Origin: Nemertoderma westbladi | Taxonomy: Eukaryota; Xenacoelomorpha; Nemertodermatida; Nemertodermatidae | Assembly (NCBI GenBank): GCA_032718475.1 | Contig: JAUCBJ010007597.1 | Span: 67,501-131,500, forward strand | Reading direction: 5' to 3' | DNA: 64,000 bases | Shown here: positions 9,240 to 21,694 of the stretch, one piece after another | How the letters are laid out: each line of letters begins with the position of its first letter | Numbering within the stretch: position 1 is the stretch's first letter | The notes under the pieces: model-generated | What the model was told of the DNA's origin: nothing | Databases searched by the model: none | What the model saw: the letters and a program-made list of their open reading frames with translations, nothing else | Program-made: the position numbers and the translations under genes

Positions 9240-10018
9240 GTCTCGATTCCCGTCAAGGAAGTTTTAACTACATTAATAACTGACATTATTTTAATGAAAA
9301 TATATTAACTGGCATTATTGTAGTAGTACTGTGTATATTCCATAAATTTGGATACCCGTCGGGAAGGTTTAACTAACAATAATAACTGATATTATTTTAA
9401 GGACAATATTTTAACTGGTATTATTGTAGTTGTAGTAGTATATTCCATAAATTTTGTTTCCCGTATAGGAAGGTTTAACAAATATTAATTTGAGTTTAGT
9501 ATAAGAACAAGTTTAGTACATTACATTAGTAGTATTTCATGTATCCATAAATATTTTTGGTCAGAGTATAATTAAAAATAAATTTCGAAGAACGTTGGAA
9601 TAAAAGAATTAGATTTCATTGTTAATTTAATTGTTAATTCATTGTCTAATGCTGAGACTATTGCAAAAACTACTTAATGATAGAAAGATATGGCGGTGTA
9701 TATATGGTACTCAGTTTGTATAAATATTTTTGGTTCTGTCACCCTCATTTATAATCAAATACAAAACGGGGACATATTTGTCAACCACCACAGAGTGTTA
9801 TAACGGGGACAAATATACACAAAAGTAACACAAACAATATCCGCAAGTTTAACACAAACTGTGGACATGAAGCTGTTCAACTGAAAATTTGGAAATATAT
9901 AAAATAAAACCCGCTGAATCGATTTTAGCTGTAAAACAGACCGGGGACGTCCCCGTTTTGCAGTATGTCCCCGGTATGTGGGTCAAATTTATGATGTGTG
10001 TCCCCTATTTACACGAGT

Positions 10019-10053
<35 letters not shown>

Positions 10054-10510
10054 ACTTTTGAAAAACGGCCATAGTATAATTATAACAGTTCGCTGATGGC
10101 TCGCATTTTTGACTCGCCCCACAATAAATTAATAATTGCAGAAAAGACGTGTATTTACAACCTCGTGTTTCGTGAAGGTGGGGCCTTCGCGCAGCAATAG
10201 GCTAGGTGAGCTTTAGCATGTATCATTAGTGTACCGACTGATGAGGAACTATATAAATGTGTAGTAGCATACATACCTGTCTTAATTTTTGATAGGCTAT
10301 ATCTGTATCTGGTTGCGTTCCATTTCATCAAAGATTAACTGACTTATTAGTGTCAAAAATTACCAACTACAACGACGACCGCAGACGGTCCACTAATGTC
10401 CGACATGCTAAGACTCACCTCCCAACATTCAGTTATAAATACAGTGTAGGATAAGATACCAAACGTAAAAAATTATCATGATAATTGTTTTATTCATTTC
10501 ACTGGTTCAT
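9240..10510. other. AT-rich non-coding stretch with a few simple features
   Basis: Holds a palindrome GGGGACGTCCCC (about 9945-9956) within several GGGGAC words, an (AC)n run at about 10022-10050, and a reverse copy of the CTCGTG...GCGCGAAGGCCCCA word near 10150-10190. No gene supported. Confidence 0.5.
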
Positions 10511-10512
10511 AG

Positions 10513-10612
10513 GTGCGCTGCTGAAAGATGGACGTTTTACGGAAACGGCTGCCGATGGGGCCATTTCAGTATTTTTCCGACAGGCCCCTAATAGATACGG
10601 AGGCGTTAACTA
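10513..10612 (+). CDS. penultimate exon of an unknown gene
   Basis: Seen: a pyrimidine-rich tract and acceptor ...TTCATAG before 10513, and a donor GTAAGTC at 10613. The 100-base exon is open in the frame that takes 2 bases from the previous codon and leaves 2 bases (TA). It encodes 32 residues including DGRFTETAADGAISVFF. Joining to the acceptor at 11053 gives a continuous frame into an acidic tail with a proper stop. Neighbouring upstream exons were not found in the window. Function not recognised. Confidence 0.55.
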
Positions 10613-11052
10613 GTAAGTCAATTTTCTGTATCACTTCTACTTCTGAAATTTTATTATAATATAATTTATTAATTTAACATTATATGTGGCGGTTGCTGTA
10701 GAAAGGTCACATAATATTTCTAGATCAAAATTTTACCCCCTTTTCAGCTGCCAGATTTTCAGAAACGTAACTTCACTTCTTAAAATGTTATGCCGGTCTG
10801 TCCGACTGTCTGTTTGTCCATCTTTTCTACTTTAGGTTGTAGAACATAACAAAAGCACACTAATTTGCTAATAGTTTTACCTTGGGGGTTTTCCGGGTCG
10901 GTGATTTCATTTCCGATGTCAGTTTTCATGTTTGACGGAATCTAGTATGTCTTTCTGTCTACACTCATGTAATTCGGGACAAATCTCGATCTCTTATTGT
11001 ATAAAAATTTACAGACACCGGTATTTTATAATATTTATTTATTCTATTGCAG

Positions 11053-11197
11053 TTTATCTGGAAGAAAACAAGAAAAGAAAACAAGAAAAGCAGAGGAGAA
11101 GGGCAAGGACATTGGAGTTGAGGAAGAGAGGTTATCAATGCCTCCTATGGCTGCCGTGGAAATCGATGATGGTGTGGAGGGAGACGAGGAAGAGTAG
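11053..11197 (+). CDS. terminal exon with basic region and acidic tail
   Basis: The acceptor TTTATTCTATTGCAG ends at 11052. With the TA carried from the exon at 10513-10612, the frame reads through a Lys/Glu/Arg-rich stretch (KQEKKTRKAEEKGKD) and an acidic end (DDGVEGDEEE) to TAG at 11195-11197. A basic segment followed by an acidic tail is common in nuclear proteins, but no domain is recognised. The intron is 440 bases. An overlapping frame that stays open to 11249 does not fit the splice phase and was set aside. Confidence 0.55.
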
Positions 11198-11199
11198 AA

Positions 11200-11848
11200 G
11201 AGAGAAGACGAGGATTGAGTACTTCATACTCAATGTGCCTTTCTTATAGCCAAATTATATTATACTGTAGCTCGCAGCTCGCACTGTAATCTTATGTACA
11301 GAAGTACACTAGCAGGCCTACTATATACAGTAAGTAAAGACTTGAAGTAAATACACAGTAAAAACACTTTAACATTAGGCCTACTTAATTCAGCATTCGT
11401 TTGATTATTACTTACTTGATTACTATATTACAATTTTGGTTAATTGATATTAAAAGATAGAATATGTGCTTTCAAATGTAAAAATACTAAGTTTGGATTA
11501 TACTGTACCATCAACAACGACATTTTTTACGAATAACCTTCAGTTTAGTTAGGTTTAAGAAATTTTTTAAAGTTGGAACTGCGGCCAAACCAACGATAAT
11601 TCAACAGTATGCAACGTTGAAAAATAACATTCATACTGCAGCAAAACCAACGATAAGTCAACAGTATGCAACGTTAAAAAATAACGCTCATTTGTCATTG
11701 TTTATAGTTAGGTTTAAAGTATTTTTTAACGTTGGAACTGCGGCCAAACCAACGATAATTCAACAGTATGCAACGTTGAATACTAACGTTCATTTGTTAG
11801 AAAATGAGTGTTGAATAACGTTACATGAACGTTAAATTGTTTGCAGGG
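11200..11848. other. non-coding stretch with short direct repeats
   Basis: A 45-60 bp unit (GCGGCCAAACCAACGATAAT, CAACAGTATGCAACGTT) occurs about 11580-11630, 11640-11690 and 11738-11800. Nothing else seen. Confidence 0.5.
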
Positions 11849-12525
11849 TAGTAGACCTGTACCGAACAACAAGATTCCCACAAGAAATGAAAACAAATAA
11901 GTTGGTGCCAGTTCCCAAGAAGGGCAACCTAACACTCTATGGTTCTTTTCGGGGAATCTCATTGATCTCGATTGCTGCAAAGCTATACAATAGAATTATA
12001 TTAAATCTATTAAATTATATTAGGGATCCCATTGAGGACTGCTCCATGGAAATCAGAATGGGTTCCATAAAAGTCGTGGGACCATGGAACCCATTTTGGC
12101 ACTTAGAAGGATAATTGAAGAGTTATCAAAAAAGAAAGACAGGCATCTGGCTGTCTTTGTTGACTTCTTCAAGGCCTTTGATTCAGTCTCTCGCTCACGT
12201 ATGTTCAGCATACATTCATTATATGGGATTCCTGATGAAATTATTGCAGCAATCAGATCCGTATACGATGGTTCGACAACATTTGTGTCTACTGTTGACA
12301 GTGACACAGAACCATTTGAAGTGTTATGGGGCGTCCTCCAAGGAGACACACTTGCACCATTCTTGTTCATAATTGTGGTTGACTATGTTCTACGCATGTC
12401 CTTAGATCATCATAATGATGATGGGGTGATGATAACTCCACCTACTGGCTCCAGAAGTCGAGGAAATCCTGCCAAGTACCTAACTGATCTAGACTTTGCT
12501 GATGACTTAGGAGTACTCTACAATC
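11849..12525 (+). pseudogene. non-LTR reverse transcriptase fragment (LINE copy 1)
   Basis: Internal RT piece of the family also present on the minus strand at 30.8-40.5 kb. It covers the segment with KLVPVPKKGNLTLYGSFRGI, then FKAFDSV, the GVLQGD motif and FADDLGVL (the catalytic Asp-Asp). Frame changes occur near 12020-12080, and small differences from the 35.5-38.6 kb copy are scattered throughout. The left edge begins abruptly in the RT and the right edge leaves homology just after FADDLGVL, at about 12520. The last 130 bases before the minisatellite are unrelated to the LINE. It is a dead internal fragment, in the opposite orientation to its relatives. Confidence 0.8.
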
Positions 12526-12825
12526 CTCTACTTTGGTGTCTGTCAGAGATGCCATGGCATTGCGCAAATCTAAAGCAGAACTTGAAGCGCACTAGAAAAT
12601 ACAGAATCTGGTTCCGAAACAGAGATAATTTTCCCACTATGGCCAATGGTAATAGTTAGCGCTCAACAGGGTTACAAACAATATGGAAACACTCCTACTG
12701 TAGTTTCCGTAAAAGACAAGAATTACGTAGAATTCTGGTTGCTAGGCAACATTATTACTAATGGGTTGGGTAGCACGATATTTTGGAACTTTTCTACAAA
12801 ATATAAATTATATAGAAATAACATT

Positions 12826-15800
12826 CGGACAATTCTTTGTGGATGTCACAATAATTATTACGACAATTGTTTGTGGCTGTCACAACATTACGACAATTGT
12901 TTGTTGCTGTCACAACATTACGACAATTGTTTGTGGTTGTCACAACATTACGACAATTTTTTGCGGCAGTCACAACAATCCGGCAATTGTTTGCGGCTGT
13001 CACAACATTCCGGAAATTGTTTGCGGCTGTTACAATATTACGACAATTGTTTGCGGCTGTCACAATATTACGACAATTGTTTGTGGCTGTCACAACGTTA
13101 CGAAAATTGTTTTCTGCTGTCACAATATTCCGACAATTGTTTGCGGCTGTCACAATATTACGACAATTGTTTGTGGCTGTCACAACGTTACGAAAATTGT
13201 TTTCTGCTGTCACAATATTCCGACAATTGTTTGCGGCTGTCACAATATTACGACAATTGTTTGTGGCTGTCACAACATTACGACAATTGTTTGTGGCTGT
13301 CACAACCTTGCGATAATTGTTTGTGGCTGTCGCAACATTACAACAATTGTTTGTGGCTGTTAAAACATTGCGACAATTGTTTGTGGCTGTCACAACATTC
13401 CGACAATTGTTTGTGGCTGTCGCAACATTACAACAATTGTTTGTGGCTGTTACAACATTGCGACAATTGTTTGTGGCAGTCCCAACATTCGGACAATTGT
13501 TTGTGGTCGTCACAACATTACGACAATTGTTTGTGGCAGTCACAACAATCCGGCAATTGTTTGCGGCTGTCACAATATTCCGGAAATTGTTTGTAGCTAT
13601 CACAACAATACGACTATTATTTGTGGCTGTCACACCATTACGACAATTGTTTGTGGCTGTCACAACATTCCGACAATTGTTTGCGGCTGTTACAATATTA
13701 CGACAATTGTGTGTGGCTGTCACAACGTTACGAAAATTGTTTTCTGCTGTCACAATATTCCGACAATTGTTTGCGGCTGTCACAATATTACGACAATTGT
13801 TTGTGGCTGTCACAACATTACGACAATTGTTTGTGGCTGTCACAACCTTGCGATAATTGTTTGTGGCTGTCACAACCTTGCGACAATTGTTTGTGGTTGT
13901 CACAACATAGCGACAATTGTTTGTGGCTGTCACAATATTCCGAAAATTTTTAGTGGCTGTCACAATATTACGACAATTGTTTGTGGCTGTCGCAACATTA
14001 GGACAATTGTTTGTGGCTGTCACAACATTGGGACAATTGTTTGTGGCTGTCACAATAATTATTACGACAATTGTTTGTGGCCGTCACAACATTACGACAA
14101 TTGTTTGTAGCTGTCACAATATTACGACAATTGTTTGTGGCTGTCGCAACATTACAACAATTGTTTGTGGCTGTTACAACATTGCGACAATTGTTTGTGG
14201 CAGTCCCAACATTCGGACAATTGTTTGTGGTCGTCACAACATTACGACAATTGTTTGTAGCAGTCACAACAATCCGGCAATTGTTTGCGGCTGTCACAAC
14301 ATTCCGGAAATTGTTTGTAGCTATCACAACAATACGACTATTATTTGTGGCTGTCACACCATTACGACAATTGTTTGTGGCTGTCACAACATTCCGACAA
14401 TTGTTTGCGGCTGTTACAATATTACGACAATTGTGTGTGGCTGTCACAACATTCAGACAATTGTTTGTGGCTGTCACAACCTAGCGATAATTGTTTGTGG
14501 CTGTCACAATATTCCGACAATTGTTTGCGGCTGTCAAAATATTACGACAATTGTTTGTGGCTGTCACAACATTACGACAATTGTTTGTGGCTGTCACAAC
14601 ATTACGACAATTGTTTGTGGTTGTCACAACATTACGACAATTTTTTGCGGCAGTCACAACAATCCGGCAATTGTTTGCGGCTGTCACAACATTCCGGAAA
14701 TTGTTTGCGGCTGTCACAATATTACGACAATTGTTTGTGGCTGTCACAACATTACGACAATTGTTTGTGGCTGTCACAACCTTACGAAAATTGTTTTCTG
14801 CTGTCACAATATTCCGACAATTGTTTGCGGCTGTCACAATATTACGACAATTGTTTGTGGCTGTCACAACATTACGACAATTGTTTGTGGCTGTCACAAC
14901 ATTACGACAATTGTTTGTGGTTGTCACAACATTACGACAATTTTTTGCGGCAGTCACAACAATCCGGCAATTGTTTGCGGCTGTCACAATATTACGACAA
15001 TTGTTTGTGGCTGTCACAACATTACGACAATTGTTTGTGGCTGTCACAACCTTACGAAAATTGTTTTCTGCTGTCACAATATTCCGACAATTGTTTGCGG
15101 CTGTCACAATATTACGACAATTGTTTGTGGCTGTCACAACATTACGACAATTGTTTGTGGCTGTCACAACATTACGACAATTGTTTGTGGTTGTCACAAC
15201 ATTACGACAATTTTTTGCGGCAGTCACAACAATCCGGCAATTGTTTGCGGCTGTCACAACATTCCGGAAATTGTTTGCGGCTGTTACAATATTACGACAA
15301 TTGTGTGTGGCTGTCACAACGTTACGAAAATTGTTTTCTGCTGTCACAATATTCCGACAATTGTTTGCGGCTGTCACAATATTACGACAATTGTTTGTGG
15401 CTGTCACAACATTACGAAAATTGTTTTCTGCTGTCACAATATTCCGACAATTGTTTGCGGCTGTCACAATATTACGACAATTGTTTGTGGCTGTCACAAC
15501 ATTACGACAATTGTTTGTGGCTGTCACAACCTTGCGATAATTGTTTGTGGCTGTCGCAACATTACAACAATTGTTTGTGGCTGTTAAAACATTGCGACAA
15601 TTGTTTGTGGCTGTCACAACATTCCGACAATTGTTTGTGGCTGTCGCAACATTACAACAATTGTTTGTGGCTGTTACAACATTGCGACAATTGTTTGTGG
15701 CAGTCCCAACATTCGGACAATTGTTTGTGGTCGTCACAACATTACGACAATTGTTTGTGGCAGTCACAACAATCCGGCAATTGTTTGCGGCTGTCACAAC

Positions 15801-18800
15801 ATTCCGGAAATTGTTTGTAGCTATCACAACAATACGACTATTATTTGTGGCTGTCACACCATTACGACAATTGTTTGTGGCTGTCACAACATTCCGACAA
15901 TTGTTTGCGGCTGTTACAATATTACGACAATTGTGTGTGGCTGTCACAACGTTACGAAAATTGTTTTCTGCTGTCACAATATTCCGACAATTGTTTGCGG
16001 CTGTCACAATATTACGACAATTGTTTGTGGCTGTCACAACATTACGACAATTGTTTGTGGCTGTCACAACCTTGCGATAATTGTTTGTGGCTGTCACAAC
16101 CTTGCGACAATTGTTTGTGGTTGTCACAACATTGCGACAATTGTTTGTGGCTGTCGCAACATTAGGACAATTGTTTGTGGCTGTCACAACATTCGGACAA
16201 TTGTTTGTGGCTGTCACAATAATTATTACGACAATTGTTTGTGGCCGTCACAACATTACGACAATTGTTTGTAGCTGTCACAATATTACGACAATTGTTT
16301 GTGGCTGTCGCAACATTACAACAATTGTTTGTGGCTGTTACAACATTGCGACAATTGTTTGTGGCAGTCCCAACATTCGGACAATTGTTTGTGGTCGTCA
16401 CAACATTACGACAATTGTTTGTGGCAGTCACAACAATCCGGCAATTGTTTGCGGCTGTCACAACATTCCGGAAATTGTTTGTAGCTATCACAACAATACG
16501 ACTATTATTTGTGGCTGTCACACCATTACGACAATTGTTTGTGGCTGTCACAACATTCCGACAATTGTTTGCGGCTGTTACAATATTACGACAATTGTGT
16601 GTGGCTGTCACAACATTCAGACAATTGTTTGTGGCTGTCACAACCTTGCGATAATTGTTTGTGGCTGTCACAATATTCCGACAATTGTTTGCGGCTGTCA
16701 CAATATTACGACAATTGTTTGTGGCTGTCACAACATTACGACAATTGTTTGTGGCTGTCACAACCTTACGAAAATTGTTTTCTGCTGTCACAATATTCCG
16801 ACAATTGTTTGCGGCTGTCACAATATTACGACAATTGTTTGTGGCTGTCACAACATTACGACAATTGTTTGTGGCTGTCACAACCTTGCGATAATTGTTT
16901 GTGGCTGTCACAACCTTGCGACAATTGTTTGTGGCTGTCACAACATTGCGACAATTTTTTGTGGCTATCACAACATTTCGACCATTGTTTGCGGCTGTCA
17001 CAATATTACGACAATTGTTTGTGGCTGTCACAACATTACGACAATTGTTTGTGGCTGTCACAACCTTGCGACAATTGTTTGTGGCTGTCTCAACATTGCG
17101 AAAATTTTTTGTGGATGTCACAACATTCCGGCAATTGTACGCGGCTGTCACAACATTACGACAATTGTTTGTGGCTGTCACAACCTTGCGATAATTGTTT
17201 GTGGCTATCACAACATTTCGACCATTGTTTGCGGCTGTCACAATATTACGACAATTGTTTGTGGCTGTCACAACATTACGACAATTGTTTGTGGCTGTCA
17301 CAACCTTGCGACAATTGTTTGTAGCTGTCACAATACTGCGACAATTGTTTGTGGCTGTATCAACATTCCGACAATTGTTTGTAGCTGTCCCGGTTGCACG
17401 GCAGACTGCTACACTGCAGTTGTTTGTGGCTGATGCAGAATTCCTCCATTGTTTGTGCGTATCACAAAACTACAACATTTGTTTGTGGCTGTCACAACAT
17501 TCCGGCATTTGTTTGCAACTGTTACAACATTCTGAAATTTTTTGTGACTGTCACAACATTACGACAATTTTTGTAGCTGTCACAATATTGCTACAATTGT
17601 TTGTGGCTGTCACAATATTGCGACAATTGTTTGTGACTGTCACAACATTACGACATTTTTTTTGTGGCTGTCACAATATTGCGACAATTGTTTGTGGCTG
17701 TCACAAAATTGAGACAATTGTTTGTGGCTGTCACAACATTACGACAATTGTTTGTGTCTGTCACAACATTACGACAATTGTTTGTGGCTTTCAAAACATT
17801 ACGAAAATTGTTTGTAGCTGTCACAACATTGCGACAATTGTTTGTGGCTGTCTCAACATTACGAAAATTGTTTGTAGCTGTCCCGGTTGCACGGCATACT
17901 GCAACACAGCAGTTGTTCGTGGCTGATACAGAATTTCTCCATTGTTTGTGCGTATCACAAAACTACGACTATTGTTTGTGGCTGTCATAACATTCTGACA
18001 ATTGTTTGCCGCTGTCACAACATTCTGAAATTGTTTGTGACTGTCACGACATTACGACAATTTTTTGTGGCTGTCACAATATTGCGACAATTGTTTGTGG
18101 CTGTCACAATTTTGAGACAATTGTTTGTGGCTGTCACAACATTACGACAATTGTTTGTGGCTGTCACAACATTACGACAATTGTTTGTGGCTGTCACAAC
18201 ATTACGACAATTGTTTGTGGCATTTAAAACATTACGAAAATTGTTTGTAGCTGTCACAACATTGCGACAATTGTTTGTGGCTGTCTCAACATTACGAAAA
18301 TTGTTTGTAGCTGTCCCGGTTGCATGTCATACTGCAACACAGCAGTTTTTTGTGGCTGATACAGAATTTCTCCATTGTTTGTGCGTATCACAAAACTACG
18401 ACTATTGTTTGTGGCTGTCATAACATTCTGACAATTGTTTGCGGCTGTCACAACATTCTGAAATTGTTTGTGACTGTCACGACATTACGACAATTTTTTG
18501 TGGCTGTCACAATATTGCGACAATTGTTTGTGGCTGTCACAATTTTGAGACAATTGTTTGTGGCTGTCACAACATTACGACAATTGTTTGTGGCTGTCAC
18601 AACATTACGACAATTGTTTGTGGCATTTAAAACATTACGAAAATTGTTTGTAGCTGTCACAACATTGCGACAATTGTTTGTGGCTGTCTCAACATTACGA
18701 AAATTGTTTGTAGCTGTCCCGGTTGCATGTCATACTGCAACACAGCAGTTTTTTGTGGCTGATACAGAATTTCTCCATTGTTTGTGCGTATCACAAAACT

Positions 18801-18905
18801 ACGACTATTGTTTGTGGCTGTCATAACATTCTGGCAATTGTTTGCGGCTGTCACAACATTCTGAAATTGTTTGTGACTGTCACAACATTACGACAATTAT
18901 TTGTG
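12826..18905 (+). repeat. 30-bp minisatellite, about 200 units
   Basis: The consensus unit contains ACAATTGT and TTGTGGCTGTCACAA. Each unit therefore has a CAATTG palindrome and a 5-bp stem (TTGTG/CACAA) around GCTGT. Variant units (TTTCTGCTGTCACAA, GGTCGTCACAA, GCAGTCCCAACATTCGG) recur in fixed order, so larger blocks were duplicated: the GTCGTCACAACATTACG variant falls near 13505, 14228, 15728 and 16393. From 17380 a longer higher-order unit with a GTCCCGGTTGCA insert repeats at about 17387, 17881, 18313 and 18716 (spacings about 494, 432 and 403). Because 30 is divisible by 3 and the unit lacks stops in several frames, frames of up to 578 codons appear on both strands. I treat these as artefacts. 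Confidence 0.95.
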
Positions 18906-18909
18906 GCAT

Positions 18910-20643
18910 CTAGCATCCAGCATCTAGCTTTATCTTTTTCTGTTCTATTGGAGGATAGTGAGCTAATTTTCGTTTTACAATTTCCATCGAATATCTTTTA
19001 GAGACGTTGGGGGAATCATTAGGGTGAAATAGATTGAGGTGGATCTGCTTGGGGAGGAAAACTGCATCTTTTAGTGTGCGTTTGAGAAAGTTGATGCAAC
19101 ACTCAACAGCATAGTTTGAAGGTAGGGTTAATTTGTTTGTTGTCTTCAGGTTGACAATAATTGTTTCTGATGGTGTATGTTGAATGTGTATAAGGGGGGT
19201 GAGATAGTAATGGGAGGAAGTGGATTGTTGAATGAGATGAAAGTTGGAGAAATCACTCGCTTTTATATTTAAACCATCGGTAAACTGAAACGTAGTTGAT
19301 TTATAATCTTTTTTGATGACAGGCCATATGCCAACATAGGCTTCACCTTTGAATGAATAAATGAAAGCCGCTACTGATTCGTATAAATTAAGACGCTGGT
19401 GATTAGGTAGTTGTAGTTGCTTTGGTTCATAATCACTATTGTTAGCCAATGACTTTAGTTCAGAGAGTGCTTCTCGGGCGCGATCTGTATTGTCAATAGA
19501 GAACATGTAGTCATAGCGTCTGTCAGAAATTTCAAGGGTTTCGCAGCTGTAAGCGGTATAAATTTTTATTCGATCTGAAATTAATTCTTCGTGGTTGACT
19601 TCATCGTAGCATTCGTATCCTTCGACCGCGGAATCGAACCATGAAATTTTAAGAAGTTCATTTCTCGTGAGTAAAAGTGCATCTCTTGTGGAAACAATAA
19701 CTTTGTTTGAATCAACCTCAACTCCGCTCGCGATTGCAATGTTTCTTTTATTATTAATATTTGTGATATAACCAAAAGTAGAACTATCGAAAGAAACATA
19801 GTTCTCTGGCTCTAAGACAATGTGCGAGATTGGATTGATGTAAGGACGACAAATGTTTATATAATGTTGTAGTAAAGCAGCCGCGGTGTCTGAGATGGTT
19901 AACCAAACCCCATCTACTGTATCTTCTAGTTGTATTAAATCAATAGGTTTTAGTGGGGATGTTTTCGAATAACGAACAACTTTAAAATTAAAACCAAAAT
20001 AATGTGCTTTGCTGTTGTTGTAGAAACAGGTTATTTCATTCAATTGTTCAATAAAAGTTAGTACGTCATATCCAAACAGTTTGAAGAAACGAGATTCATC
20101 TTTGAGGGGATGAATCGAGGCGTTCCAAATAATTAAAAGAATTGAGTTTGAAATATTATGAAAATCAAACAGACACTCACCAACAAAAAAGGAAGCTTTG
20201 AGTGTTGACATACCAAGGAGCTTGTTTGCAGATTCTTGTGTTACATTGCTGTGGATATATTCAACAACTGGTTGAGGTATTACAAATGTTTCTAATGAGG
20301 TTGTCAGATTGAACGTTATATTCGATTCTGATTTGTGCAGTTTGAAACCATGGTTTGCGGAATGAAATTTATCATTATTTAGAGTTTGATATTGAGCATC
20401 CTTCAACTCAAAGCAGGATCGTAGAATGAAATGTGCATAATTTGCTGGAATGAGTTGGGGTTGGTTAGATGAAGTGGTAACCATCATTGGAAGGCGTTTG
20501 TTCGAAGGATCAAAATATAAACCGAAAGAGTTGTCTGAGAGAGATATTTGATTTTCGTTGGAAACAATTTTTACTTGATTTTCGTTGGAAACAATTTTTA
20601 CTTGAGGGAAGTTGAACTTTTGAAGGAGTTGAGCTTGAGCCAT
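18910..20643 (-). CDS. intact orphan protein, 577 residues
   Basis: A single uninterrupted frame from ATG (20641-20643) to TAG next to the minisatellite. The ATG was chosen because it follows an AT-rich leader and is the first Met of the long frame. The N-terminus has a back-to-back duplication of VKIVSNENQ (about residues 16-34). The rest is of mixed composition, with many aromatic and aliphatic residues, no obvious signal peptide or long membrane segment, and a basic end (KRKLAHYPPIEQKKIKLD). I do not recognise a family. A TATA-like TTATAAAC lies about 110 bases upstream. The lack of decay beside heavy repeats suggests either a recently mobile gene or one under selection. It could be a transposon- or virus-derived gene, but nothing specific supports this. 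Confidence 0.6.
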   Translation of the reverse strand: MAQAQLLQKFNFPQVKIVSNENQVKIVSNENQISLSDNSFGLYFDPSNKRLPMMVTTSSNQPQLIPANYAHFILRSCFELKDAQYQTLNNDKFHSANHGFKLHKSESNITFNLTTSLETFVIPQPVVEYIHSNVTQESANKLLGMSTLKASFFVGECLFDFHNISNSILLIIWNASIHPLKDESRFFKLFGYDVLTFIEQLNEITCFYNNSKAHYFGFNFKVVRYSKTSPLKPIDLIQLEDTVDGVWLTISDTAAALLQHYINICRPYINPISHIVLEPENYVSFDSSTFGYITNINNKRNIAIASGVEVDSNKVIVSTRDALLLTRNELLKISWFDSAVEGYECYDEVNHEELISDRIKIYTAYSCETLEISDRRYDYMFSIDNTDRAREALSELKSLANNSDYEPKQLQLPNHQRLNLYESVAAFIYSFKGEAYVGIWPVIKKDYKSTTFQFTDGLNIKASDFSNFHLIQQSTSSHYYLTPLIHIQHTPSETIIVNLKTTNKLTLPSNYAVECCINFLKRTLKDAVFLPKQIHLNLFHPNDSPNVSKRYSMEIVKRKLAHYPPIEQKKIKLDAGC

Positions 20644-20753
20644 CTTGAAGAAAATATAATATTATGAATAACAATAAATGTATTATAACTTTAAATAAAA
20701 AGTAAAATGGTCGATAATATTTTTGTAAGTAAAGTTCAAAGCGATGGATGGGG

Positions 20754-20762
20754 GTTTATAAG
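20754..20762 (-). promoter_or_regulatory. possible TATA box of the 577-residue gene
   Basis: The minus strand reads CTTATAAACCC about 110 bases before the ATG at 20643. It is the only good TATA match in the AT-rich leader. Position and function are inferred. Confidence 0.3.
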
Positions 20763-20769
20763 GGAAAGG

Positions 20770-21690
20770 GTAACCAATGAAAATAAAAGTGAAGCTTGTG
20801 GGAACCAATAGAAATAAAAAGAGAGAGAGAGAGATGCGCTATTGGGTTGAGGGAATAATAAACACATTTCATTGGGTTAATTAAATGTAAAACATTAGTT
20901 AGGATGGGAAATGGGATGATTTGAGAAGCGGGGGGTACGCTGGAGAAAAGTGTGTGTGTAATGAATGGGTTGCTGCGTCAGAGTGGGTATGTTAATTAAT
21001 GTTACAGTAGAGCATCTCTGAAATTACTTCAAACAAAAAAAAAACTACAGTATCTACTATAGTATAGATATGGATGGGGGTTAATTTGACACGTGGTGTT
21101 TGGGTAGTGGCTTTGTCGTTGAGCTAATACATGCGTGGGGTGGTTCATAAAGTACAATGCGAAAGAATGCAATCTATTGCAAGAGCAGATGTTTATTATA
21201 ATTTTCTTAGTCGAATTGACATAGGAGGTTTGAATAATTTAAACTCTGTGGCAGGCCTCATCCACATGTTGACAAGCAGCATAACTCAATAAAGGATTTG
21301 ATGGTGGGATTAGTCATACTACATCTAATAAGAGCCCAAGCGGCCGTAGATTATTGAGGGACTGAACCAGGGCCAAACTGGTCCATTTTATTATCGAGTG
21401 AGGCTAATTTATGTTTTGGGCCCCGTTCTCATCTTTATATTTCATTCTACGTTTACCTTCTACTGTATGACAAAAATAATACAAATGTACTGTATATTGT
21501 ATTGTACGGTTCCTATTGTATTGTACATTTCATTTGCTGTAGTACAATTTATTCATCGCGCGTCCCTATCTGATTGATTTGTATCAAAATAAATTGCCTT
21601 TGGCAACATTATTTGATACAAATCGATTGATTAAACAATTAATTAATTGTTTAATCGACCAATTAATTAATTGTTTAATTAATTAATGAC
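20770..21690. other. non-coding stretch with hairpins
   Basis: A GA repeat at about 20820-20834. A 13-bp inverted repeat GATTTGTATCAAA/TTTGATACAAATC at about 21576-21625, enclosing a TGCCTTTGGCA mini-hairpin. A perfect AT-rich palindrome around ATTAATTAAT at about 21631-21658. No gene seen. Confidence 0.55.
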
Positions 21691-21694
21691 CTAC

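Noticed and set aside
10231-10260. Hammerhead ribozyme core (CTGATGAG)
   Set aside because: The GAAA element and the flanking stems are missing.
13917-17433. Long Cys-rich or Asn-rich repeat proteins
   Set aside because: Several frames on both strands are open at once because the period is divisible by three. There is no start context, splice signal or unique flank.
12826-18905. CRISPR-like array
   Set aside because: Units are contiguous 30-mers with no unique spacers, in a eukaryotic repeat-rich setting. It is a minisatellite.
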